Shown here piece after piece: positions 1 through 5,174 of a DNA stretch of 5,211 bases (position 1 is the stretch's first letter; each line of letters starts with the position of its first letter). The position numbers and the translations under genes were made by a program. The stretch comes from Verrucomicrobia bacterium UBA740 (lineage in GTDB: Bacteria > Verrucomicrobiota > Kiritimatiellia > RFP12 > UBA1067). The stretch spans positions 1 to 5,211 of the forward strand of contig DBKW01000062.1 of NCBI GenBank assembly GCA_002298665.1, written 5' to 3'. The notes beneath the pieces were generated by a model, which saw nothing but the letters and a program-made list of their open reading frames with translations, searched no databases and was not told where the DNA came from.

Positions 1-2255
1 TCGATCTTGTCGAGCGACCGGTAGCCGCGCTGCGCCGCCGGGGCGGGGCCGATGGCCTCGCCGTCGGAATTCAGCGGCACGACCGTGTACTCGTAGGCTC
101 CCGCCTCGTCCGCCGTCGTGTCCGTGTACGTCGTCACATCCGGCCCCACGGTCTTGACCGTCTCGAAGTCCGCCGTCGAACCCTTCGCGCGCCGCCGGAT
201 CTGGTAGCCGCTCACGGCGTTTGAGTCGAGCGTGCTCCACATGAGCGTGATGCCGTCCGCCACGCCCTTCGACACGGAGAAGTCGAAGTCGGGATACTTG
301 ATGATGGCCGTCTTCCCCTCGCCGAAGTCGGGGACGAACTTCAGTTCGTTCTCGCCCCAGATGTTCAGTTCGTTTTTGCCCAAGGTGACGCTGCCGCGCG
401 TGTTACCCGCCTCATCCGGCAGTTCAAACACCTTCTTGCCGTTGCAGAAGACTTCCGCCCTCTCGCACACGTTACCATCCTTAATCCAATCGAGATCGAC
501 ATAGACCCGCGTTCCTTCCGCGAGATTCACCTCGCGGGGACTGCGCGTGTCGAGGTGCGGAATCGTGCCCGAGACCGCGCCATCCGTCCATGGCAATAGG
601 GTTACATCCGCCTGCTCAACTCTCACACATTCAATCGAGAAGGTGAGGTCATCAAAGGTTCCCGCGCCGAGGTCTGTGCCCACGTCCCACTCGAGACGGT
701 TCAGCGGCACCGTTCCATACAGCGAAAAGTCATCCGTACCAATTTCCGTATCGTAAGGCCCGCCCACCGAGCGGCGAAGCGTCTTGACCTCGACGGGCTC
801 GCCCCCTTTCTGGGCAAACAGTTTGAATCGGGGGATACCATCACGTCCCCAAACGTCGCGCGCCGTCTTGTACTTGAGGAGAATATCCACCTTGCCGTTC
901 CAGGGCGTCTGCGGCTGAACGGCAACCAGCGAGAGGTCGTCCAGCTGGCTGTAGCCAATGACTGAATCGCTCTCGTCAATCTGGGTGCCGGCCGCGTCCA
1001 GCGCCTCGACTTTGTATCTGTAGCGCGTTAACGGGTCGACGCTCATGTCCGTAAACGACATCGTCACCGCCTTGCCCGTGGGGGTGATTTCGTCGATGCG
1101 GGCGTAGGCGTCCGACTCCTTGATACCTGCGCGCCAGACTTTGTACGTTGCCGCGCCCGGCACGGTCGGCCAGGTGAGGAGAACACTGTTCTGGTCGGGC
1201 TGCGGCGTGGCCGTGAGGCCCCGCGTGTCGATGGTGAGATCCCCGATCGCCTCGTCCAGCACGAGACGCGGCGCACCGCCCTCCGTCTCGGGCTTCGCCC
1301 AGCCCTGCACCCAGATCGTCACGTTCGTGTGGTAGTAGTTCTTGAGATCATCGTACACGTACCAGGCAATCTCCCCTGGATATTCCACCGTGCCGGAGAC
1401 CGCCGTGAGAGTGAAGTTCGTCGGATCCTCCGTAGTGGGCCACACCGAATCGGGCGGGCGCACACTTATTTCCGTCACCGAGAGCGGCGTACCGTCCCGC
1501 CGCGCGTAGGGCTTACCCCCGACCGCCGGGGACTCGGTCGCCGTGCCGGGCGCCGGATACGGGACTTCGATGGCCTTGAAGGTAAAGTACAGCGGTTCCT
1601 CGCCCTCGGCCGCACGCGACGAGGTGTAGTCGTATGTGAGGTTGATTGCGAGCATGCCTTGCAGACGAGAATAGCCGTAATCCTGCAACGCGATTTCGAG
1701 CTTGTCGAGGGTCTTGTAGGCTGTCACGATGTCGGTGTAGTCGCTGCTGTAGACATTCTGGATCCGCTCATTTTCCGGGAGCAGGTGCGGGTTTTCCGGG
1801 TTGACGTACTGGACGCAGCGGACGCGGAACTGGTAGTTCGTGCCGGCGCCGGCGGCGCGCGTCATCGTCACGCGCTCGAGGAACGCATCGGTCGTCCAGT
1901 CAAATCGACCCGGATTGTCGCTATTCCACCAGTCGCTCCATTCGGTCGTACCGCTCTCCCGCGTGCGGCAAAAGACCTCGTAGTAGAAGTTGGTCGGCAC
2001 GTCTTTCCCGTCGACCTTCTCGGGATAACCGTCGGCGGGCCACCGCACGCCGTCCCATTCGAGCTGGATGTTCTTGCCGTCCTCCGACAGCGTCGCCGTC
2101 AGGTTCGTCGGCGTCGGATACGTGCCGGGGTGTTCGACGACCGTCAACGTCCCGCCCGGCGCGGCATAGACCGCGGAAAGGGAAAACACGCCCAGAACCG
2201 CCGCGCATGCGGACAGTCCCCGTCGCCAAAGGCCGAATATTTCTGTTTTCGTCAT
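1..2255 (-). CDS. Large secreted protein with fibronectin type III domains and repeated beta modules (C-terminus beyond window)
   Basis: The frame is open from the ATG at 2255-2253 to base 3 without a stop: 751 codons, C-terminus missing. Residues 1-31 form a signal peptide: positive n-region with W10-R11-R12, hydrophobic core about 14-29, and cleavage site V29-Y30-A31 before APGG. Three FnIII-like domains are visible: about 47-179 (NLTATL, IQLEWDGV, NYQFRVRCVQY; long because of insertions), 347-434 (GLTATP, VLLTWPTVPGAATYKVWRAG, YRYKVEAL) and 658-744 (ITLMWSTL, GYQIRRR, YEYTVVPLNSDG). Each is followed by Y-x-x-L-D-x-[LI] at 180, 435 and 745. The first two are then followed by a beta-rich module ending in [IL]DTR. 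About 86 residues (572-657), with a Cys pair at 597/604, separate the second module from the third FnIII. A GAGGT ribosome binding site at 2265-2261 lies 5 nt from the ATG. Exported to the periplasm or cell surface by inference; adhesion or carbohydrate interaction is plausible, but no catalytic motif is seen and no function is assigned. Confidence 0.88.
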   Translation of the reverse strand, partial: MTKTEIFGLWRRGLSACAAVLGVFSLSAVYAAPGGTLTVVEHPGTYPTPTNLTATLSEDGKNIQLEWDGVRWPADGYPEKVDGKDVPTNFYYEVFCRTRESGTTEWSDWWNSDNPGRFDWTTDAFLERVTMTRAAGAGTNYQFRVRCVQYVNPENPHLLPENERIQNVYSSDYTDIVTAYKTLDKLEIALQDYGYSRLQGMLAINLTYDYTSSRAAEGEEPLYFTFKAIEVPYPAPGTATESPAVGGKPYARRDGTPLSVTEISVRPPDSVWPTTEDPTNFTLTAVSGTVEYPGEIAWYVYDDLKNYYHTNVTIWVQGWAKPETEGGAPRLVLDEAIGDLTIDTRGLTATPQPDQNSVLLTWPTVPGAATYKVWRAGIKESDAYARIDEITPTGKAVTMSFTDMSVDPLTRYRYKVEALDAAGTQIDESDSVIGYSQLDDLSLVAVQPQTPWNGKVDILLKYKTARDVWGRDGIPRFKLFAQKGGEPVEVKTLRRSVGGPYDTEIGTDDFSLYGTVPLNRLEWDVGTDLGAGTFDDLTFSIECVRVEQADVTLLPWTDGAVSGTIPHLDTRSPREVNLAEGTRVYVDLDWIKDGNVCERAEVFCNGKKVFELPDEAGNTRGSVTLGKNELNIWGENELKFVPDFGEGKTAIIKYPDFDFSVSKGVADGITLMWSTLDSNAVSGYQIRRRAKGSTADFETVKTVGPDVTTYTDTTADEAGAYEYTVVPLNSDGEAIGPAPAAQRGYRSLDKI
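543..953 (-). repeat. Protein-level repeat module, copy 2 (residues 435-571 of the large secreted protein)
   Basis: This module starts with YSQLDDL after the second FnIII domain. Landmarks are P-W-N-G-K-V-D-I-L-L-K-Y at 451-462, GTV at 514 followed by W523 and D528-L529, and LDTR at 568-571. Spacings match copy 1 closely: Tyr to the Gly of the WNG/LQG motif is 19 versus 20, Trp to DL is 6 versus 6, and Trp to the Arg of DTR is 48 versus 47. A third copy would begin at Y745 at the window edge (YRSLDKI). Confidence 0.6.
1221..1718 (-). repeat. Protein-level repeat module, copy 1 (residues 180-345 of the large secreted protein)
   Basis: This module starts with YKTLDKL after the first FnIII domain. 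Landmarks shared with copy 2 are L-Q-G-M-L-A-I-N-L-T-Y at 198-208, GTV at 288 followed by W298 and D303-L304, and IDTR at 342-345. It carries an insertion of about 30 residues relative to copy 2, around the proline/glycine-rich VPYPAPGT stretch. The match is at amino acid level and was aligned by eye; FnIII domain 2 begins directly after IDTR. Confidence 0.6.
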
Positions 2256-2307
2256 CTTCAACCTCGCTCTCTTATGCTTAGAGTGATAGTGGATACTAGA
2301 ACCAAAT

Positions 2308-2343
2308 CCAATATATTATAGCATAGTACGCGCCGCCTGTGAA
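2308..2343 (-). promoter_or_regulatory. Extended -10 sigma-70-type promoter of the large secreted protein gene
   Basis: On the minus strand a -35 TTCACA (2343-2338, five of six consensus bases) is followed by a 17-bp spacer and a perfect -10 TATAAT (2320-2315). TGC directly upstream of the -10 gives the extended TGn motif. Transcription should begin near 2308, leaving a leader of about 50 nt before the ATG at 2255. Similar promoter elements lie before proA. Confidence 0.72.
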
Positions 2344-2405
2344 GCCCTTTGTTGAAATCCGTATAATATCATGATTGTCTGCATGGTTCTCGCCGGAATC
2401 CGGAC

Positions 2406-2439
2406 AAAAAAAAGCGCCGCGGAAGCTCCGCGGCGCTTT
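2406..2439 (-). terminator. Rho-independent terminator of the BI-1 family gene
   Basis: A perfect 13-bp inverted repeat (2411-2423 with 2427-2439, arms AAAGCGCCGCGGA and its complement) encloses a 3-nt loop. In the minus-strand transcript the stem runs into eight U residues (eight A on the plus strand, 2406-2413). It begins 27 nt after the stop codon at 2468-2466. On the plus strand the stem is followed only by TTTC, so it serves leftward transcription. Confidence 0.92.
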
Positions 2440-2465
2440 CTGACACGCTTTTCTCCGTGCCCGCA

Positions 2466-3185
2466 TCAGTTGTCTTTGCGTCCCATGAGGCGCAAAAGGC
2501 TCAAGAAGAGGTTGATGAAGTCCAGATAGAGGGAAAGCGCCCCCAGCAACGCCACTTTGCGCCGCATGCCCGCTTCCGCAAGCGTCGTATCCGCCGCGAG
2601 AAGCTTGATTTTCTGCGCGTCATACATGGTCAGACCCGAGAAGATGAGCACGCCCGCGAAGGAAACCGCCCAATCGAGCCCGCTGCTGCGCAGGAAAATG
2701 TTCACAATCGAGGCAATGATCAGCCCCCAGAGCGCCATGCCGCAGACGGACCCGATACTGGTCAGATCGCCCTTCGTGACGGTACCCCAGACGGCCAGGC
2801 CGCCGAACATGGCCGCGGAGACGAAAAAGGCGCGGCCGATAAGCGCGAGGTCATACGCCAGGAAGATGACCGAGAGCGTCAGCCCGTTCAGCGCGGCGTA
2901 GACCAGGAACAGGACCAGCGCGGCGAAGGGGGACAATTTGCGTATCCCGGCCGAAATCCCCAAAACGAGGAGGATTTCCGCGATCGCGCAGATCAGGAAA
3001 ACCGGCCCCTTCAGCACGACTTCCGCCGCGGCGCTGTTCGCGACATACCACGCGACCACGCCCGAAAGCGCAAGCCCCGCGGCCATCCAGCCATAGACCT
3101 GGCGAAACACCGCGGCGGTTTCCGCGGCGAATGTGGCGGGGGCCCCGTATTCGCCCCGCTTGAATTGACTTTCAAAATCCACCAT
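2466..3185 (-). CDS. Bax inhibitor-1 / YccA family integral membrane protein
   Basis: This is a full-length 239-residue polytopic inner-membrane protein of the BI-1/YccA (UPF0005) family. After a polar N-terminus (1-27) come seven hydrophobic segments, at about 31-50, 56-80, 86-108, 113-133, 144-165, 172-188 and 210-232. Family hallmarks are MYDAQKIK (187-194) and the C-terminal GALSLYLDFINLFLSLLRL (215-233). D189 and D222 correspond to the paired aspartates that, in the Bacillus subtilis homologue YetJ, form a pH-sensitive gate for calcium leak. That role is known for the homologue and only inferred here; bacterial members such as YccA also interact with the FtsH protease. The ATG at 3185 has AAAGGA (3201-3196) 10 nt upstream. 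No clear promoter lies in the preceding 123 bases, so it may be read from the lipoprotein promoter. A strong terminator follows. Family assignment is firm; physiological role is open. Confidence 0.95.
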   Translation of the reverse strand: MVDFESQFKRGEYGAPATFAAETAAVFRQVYGWMAAGLALSGVVAWYVANSAAAEVVLKGPVFLICAIAEILLVLGISAGIRKLSPFAALVLFLVYAALNGLTLSVIFLAYDLALIGRAFFVSAAMFGGLAVWGTVTKGDLTSIGSVCGMALWGLIIASIVNIFLRSSGLDWAVSFAGVLIFSGLTMYDAQKIKLLAADTTLAEAGMRRKVALLGALSLYLDFINLFLSLLRLMGRKDN

Positions 3186-3308
3186 AGGTTCCGAATCCTT
3201 TCGTTTTCATCCAAAATCCGACCAAACCACGCGGTTCGCGGACGCAAAGCCTCCCCCGTCCTTGCGGCGGAAGACGCCTGTGCGCCCGCAAAAGACCGCG
3301 TCCGGCGC
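3186..3308. other. Intergenic gap between the cysteine-rich lipoprotein and BI-1 genes
   Basis: These 123 bases contain the BI-1 ribosome binding site at 3196-3201. A loose inverted repeat TTGCGG/CCGCAA (3262-3267 with 3286-3291, 18-nt loop) is present but has no U-tract in the right position. I see no convincing -10/-35 pair and no intrinsic terminator for leftward transcription, which allows read-through from the upstream gene. Confidence 0.4.
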
Positions 3309-3494
3309 TTATTTCGCCGCGGAACAACCGTTCCCCGTGCACGCGCACGTATTCTGTCCGCACCCGCAGACGCAGGCCGCGCCCGGCTTGCAGTTCTTGC
3401 AGTACGCTTTCTCCGGCCTGCACGTGTGGCATCCGGCGACAAACGCCGCGAGACCTGCGACAACCGCAACAGCCAGCATGTTCTTCATGTTCAT
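3309..3494 (-). CDS. Small cysteine-rich lipoprotein
   Basis: The product has 61 residues. Residues 1-21 are a lipoprotein signal peptide (K4, hydrophobic 7-20) ending in the lipobox V19-A20-G21 before C22, the predicted lipidated residue. The mature part is about 40 residues with ten cysteines in all (22, 25, 32, 35, 41, 43, 45, 50, 52, 57), arranged as CxxC (32-35), CxCxC (41-45) and CxC (50-52), plus one His. This spacing is metallothionein-like, so metal binding or redox activity at the envelope is a reasonable inference, but I recognise no named family. M1 at 3494 is chosen because an optimal ribosome binding site lies 5 nt upstream; M3 (3488) is a possible alternative and does not change the mature protein. 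It has its own promoter, overlapped by an inverted repeat, and may be co-transcribed with the BI-1 gene downstream. Confidence 0.85.
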   Translation of the reverse strand: MNMKNMLAVAVVAGLAAFVAGCHTCRPEKAYCKNCKPGAACVCGCGQNTCACTGNGCSAAK

Positions 3495-3498
3495 TTTG

Positions 3499-3507
3499 CC
3501 CTCCTTT
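3499..3507 (-). promoter_or_regulatory. Strong ribosome binding site of the cysteine-rich lipoprotein gene
   Basis: The minus strand reads AAAGGAGGG, containing a complete AGGAGG core (3505-3500) 5 nt from the ATG at 3494 and 11 nt from the second ATG at 3488. It is the best Shine-Dalgarno match before any annotated gene here and suggests high expression of this small protein. Confidence 0.8.
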
Positions 3508-3535
3508 AGGCTTTACCTTACGTTGAACACCTACT

Positions 3536-3566
3536 AGTATACACTATTTCGACCGGCTTGTGTCGA
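3536..3566 (-). promoter_or_regulatory. Probable promoter of the cysteine-rich lipoprotein gene
   Basis: A -10 TATACT (3541-3536) is preceded by a possible -35 TCGACA (3566-3561) at a long 19-bp spacing; no better -35 lies at 17 bp. The likely start near 3529 gives a leader of about 35 nt. The weak, overlong -35 spacing together with the overlapping inverted repeat suggests a regulated promoter. Confidence 0.5.
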
Positions 3567-3568
3567 AA
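3547..3568. promoter_or_regulatory. Inverted repeat over the lipoprotein promoter, candidate operator
   Basis: TTTCGAC (3547-3553) and GTCGAAA (3562-3568) are perfect 7-bp complements separated by 8 bp. The repeat covers the spacer and -35 region of the predicted promoter. On neither strand is it followed by a T-tract, so it is not a standard terminator. Dyad symmetry at this position fits a dimeric regulator, but no known regulator consensus was recognised and no regulator gene is in the window. Confidence 0.42.
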
Positions 3569-3602
3569 AAAACGCGATTCTCCCCCCGGCCTACCGTGCC
3601 GG
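3566..3602 (-). terminator. Possible weak terminator after the proA operon
   Basis: In the minus-strand transcript a 5-bp stem CCGGC/GCCGG (3602-3598 with 3590-3586) overlaps the stop codon of the coiled-coil gene. Seven U residues follow (3572-3566), but 13 nt separate the stem from the U-tract, which is too far for a textbook terminator. Termination here may be weak or Rho-dependent. Confidence 0.22.
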
Positions 3603-3869
3603 TTCGAGTCCGTCCGGCAAGGGACGCGCGGCCAGTTCAAGGATTCTGTCCAATTTCGCCTCCACGCGGTCCAGCTGGGCCGACACCTGCCCCAGCCGGC
3701 CTTCCAGACGGTCGCCACGCGCGTCGATCCGCCCAAGTACCGCGTCCGTCCCGTCCCTCACCGCCGCATAGATCTGGCCATGGGACGCGCCGGACGCCTG
3801 CCGCCACGCGAAAAACGCCAAAAACGCGAGAATTGCGGCGAAAACCGCCCCGATTGCCCACTTTGTCAT
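3591..3869 (-). CDS. Single-pass membrane protein with C-terminal coiled coil, translationally coupled to proA
   Basis: The product has 92 residues and I do not recognise a family. Residues 5-22 (AIGAVFAAILAFLAFFAW) form one transmembrane helix or uncleaved signal anchor. From about 44 to 80 the chain is charged and helical, with hydrophobic residues in regular 3-4 spacing (I48, L55, L59, V62, L66, V69, L73, I76; G52 breaks one position), a clear parallel coiled-coil pattern. The tail 82-92 is proline-rich and probably disordered. The ATG (3869-3867) overlaps the proA stop in ATGA, so coupled translation is likely; a GAAGGGA sequence lies about 10 nt upstream, inside proA. The helix followed directly by a coil implies an oligomer at the membrane. 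The same frame is open far upstream, antiparallel to no known protein and Arg/Gly-rich, so the ATG at 3869 is preferred. Confidence 0.72.
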   Translation of the reverse strand: MTKWAIGAVFAAILAFLAFFAWRQASGASHGQIYAAVRDGTDAVLGRIDARGDRLEGRLGQVSAQLDRVEAKLDRILELAARPLPDGLEPAR

Positions 3870-5071
3870 GACCGGACCGTCCCTTCGCCCGTGACGCGGT
3901 ACTTGTAGGTCGTGAGCTCCTCGAGCCCCATCGGACCGCGTGCATGCAATTTGTCCGTCGAAATGCCGATTTCCGCCCCCATGCCGAACTCCGCGCCGTC
4001 CGTGAAGCGGGTGGACGCGTTGTGGTAGACGCAGGCGGAATCCACATCGCGCAGGAATTGGGCGGCGTGGGCCGCGTCCGCCGTGACGATCGCGTCCGAA
4101 TGGTGGGAGCCGTGGGCGTTGATGTGGGCGATCGCCGCGGCGCAATCGGGGACGACGCCCACGTTCAGCTCGAGCGCCAGGAATTCGCGCCCCCAATCGT
4201 GGTCCGGCTCGTCGGGCATGTGCACCGTCACGCCGCGCCCTTTCGCCCAAGATTCTACCATTTTCAGGAAGAGCGGCGCCACTTTCTCGTGCACGAGCAG
4301 GCATTCGACGGCGTTGCAGGCGGACGGACGCTGCACCTTGGCGTTGTCCAGAATCGAAAGCGCCATGGCCAAATCCGCCGCGTCGTCCACATAGAGGTGG
4401 CAAACCCCCTTGTAGTGCTTCAGCACGGGTATGAGCGCCGCTTCGCACATCGCCCGGATCAACCGCTCCCCGCCGCGCGGAATCGCCACGTCCACCAGCC
4501 CCACGGCGCGGACAAGTTCCGTCACCGCCGCGTGGTCGGGAATCGCCACGAACTGGACCGCCTCGCCCAGGACGCGCCGGGCGACCTCCGCCAACGCCGC
4601 GTTGCTCTGGGCGGCTTCCTTGCCTCCGCGCAGAATGACGGCGTTGCCCGTCTTCACGCAAAGCGCCGCGGTATCGATGAAAACGTTCGGACGCGACTCG
4701 AAAACGACGGCGACGACGCCGAACGGCTCCCGCGTCTTCTCGATGGTGATCCCGCTCGGACGCGTCCGCTTCCAGATGGTCTCGCCGACCGGATCGGGCA
4801 GGCCGGCCACCGTGCGGACCCCCGCCACCATCGCCTCGAAGCGCGCCGGCGTCAGGGTCAGGCGGTCGACAAGCGCCGGGGAGAGCCCCGCCGCCTGCGC
4901 CGCGGCCACATCCGCCGCGTTCGCCTTGCATATCGTCCCGTAGGCGGCCTCCAGTTCGTCGGCCAGCGCCAAGAGGCGCGCATTCTTCACGGCCGTCGTG
5001 GCGCGACGCAAATTCGCCGCCGCGCCCCGTGCTTTCCGCGCCAATTCCCGAACATACTCGGTTGTCGTCAT
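3866..5071 (-). CDS. proA: Glutamate-5-semialdehyde dehydrogenase (gamma-glutamyl phosphate reductase)
   Basis: ProA carries out the second step of proline synthesis: NADPH-dependent reduction of L-glutamyl 5-phosphate to glutamate 5-semialdehyde, which cyclises to pyrroline-5-carboxylate. The product has 401 residues, slightly shorter than the roughly 417 of Escherichia coli ProA but complete. Seen motifs, in order: EPFGVVAVVFESRPNV (115-130), the nucleotide-binding region GNAVILRGGKEA (142-153), IPRGGERLI (197-205), GVCHLYVD (222-229), the catalytic cysteine C252 in KVQRPSACNAVE (245-256), and the C-terminal signature HNASTRFTDGAEFGMGAEIG followed by ISTDKLHARGPMGLEELTTYKY. The ATG at 5071 is supported by AAGGA (5085-5081) 9 nt upstream and by a promoter. 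proB and proC are not in the window. Its stop overlaps the start of the downstream coiled-coil gene. Confidence 0.98.
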   Translation of the reverse strand: MTTTEYVRELARKARGAAANLRRATTAVKNARLLALADELEAAYGTICKANAADVAAAQAAGLSPALVDRLTLTPARFEAMVAGVRTVAGLPDPVGETIWKRTRPSGITIEKTREPFGVVAVVFESRPNVFIDTAALCVKTGNAVILRGGKEAAQSNAALAEVARRVLGEAVQFVAIPDHAAVTELVRAVGLVDVAIPRGGERLIRAMCEAALIPVLKHYKGVCHLYVDDAADLAMALSILDNAKVQRPSACNAVECLLVHEKVAPLFLKMVESWAKGRGVTVHMPDEPDHDWGREFLALELNVGVVPDCAAAIAHINAHGSHHSDAIVTADAAHAAQFLRDVDSACVYHNASTRFTDGAEFGMGAEIGISTDKLHARGPMGLEELTTYKYRVTGEGTVRS

Positions 5072-5096
5072 ATTAACCTATCCTTCTCCGTTCTGC

Positions 5097-5132
5097 TCTC
5101 TACAGTATAACATATTGCCGCGTGAATGTAAA
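5097..5132 (-). promoter_or_regulatory. Extended -10 promoter of proA
   Basis: The minus strand has a -35 TTTACA (5132-5127, five of six), a 17-bp spacer and a -10 TATACT (5109-5104) preceded by TGT, an extended TGn motif. Transcription would start near 5097, giving a short leader of about 26 nt before the proA ATG. The layout matches the promoter at 2308-2343. Confidence 0.68.
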
Positions 5133-5174
5133 AGCCCCCCGCCCCCGCATATCGCCTCCTTTCTGCACCGCGCG

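Larger units (their letters stand above)
2256..2465. other. Intergenic region between the BI-1 gene and the large secreted protein gene
   Basis: These 210 bases hold the intrinsic terminator of the upstream gene (2406-2439), the promoter of the downstream gene (2343-2308) and its ribosome binding site (2265-2261). Between terminator and promoter lie an 8-bp palindrome ATCATGAT (2368-2375) and a plus-strand TATAAT (2362-2367) that has no good -35 and no gene to serve. The middle is clearly richer in A and T than the genes around it. I see no coding sequence or RNA gene. Confidence 0.6.

Noticed and set aside
1329..2321. Plus-strand open frame of 330 codons
   Set aside because: It runs antisense to the large secreted protein with aligned codon boundaries. 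Its translation is Arg/Val-rich without recognisable motifs, whereas the minus strand encodes a signal peptide and FnIII domains.
2362..2367. TATAAT on the plus strand as a divergent promoter
   Set aside because: There is no acceptable -35 at 16-18 bp, and no plus-strand gene lies downstream. It is probably part of the AT-rich intergenic island.
3172..3210. Twelve-codon frame (MKTKGFGTYGGF) ending inside the start of the BI-1 gene
   Set aside because: It has no ribosome binding site of its own. The AAAGGA at 3196-3201 lies inside it and fits the BI-1 ATG.
2457..3509. Plus-strand open frame of 350 codons
   Set aside because: It lies antisense to the BI-1 and lipoprotein genes and crosses their intergenic gap. 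Its composition (Arg, Gln, Asp, Glu, His) is that of an antisense shadow, and no domain is visible.
3595..3623. tRNA-like T-arm sequence GGTTCGAGTCC on the plus strand
   Set aside because: No matching acceptor stem, D-arm or anticodon arm can be placed in the 75 bases before it, and it lies in the C-terminal codons of the coiled-coil gene.
3870..4931. Upstream extension of the coiled-coil gene frame, open for about 350 further codons
   Set aside because: It overlaps proA in another frame and its translation is a Gly/Arg/Pro-rich shadow. Only the part from the ATG at 3869 has real protein features.
3944..5110. Plus-strand open frame of 388 codons
   Set aside because: It is antisense to proA over nearly its whole length, is Arg/His-rich and shows no motif. 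It continues through the proA start into the promoter.
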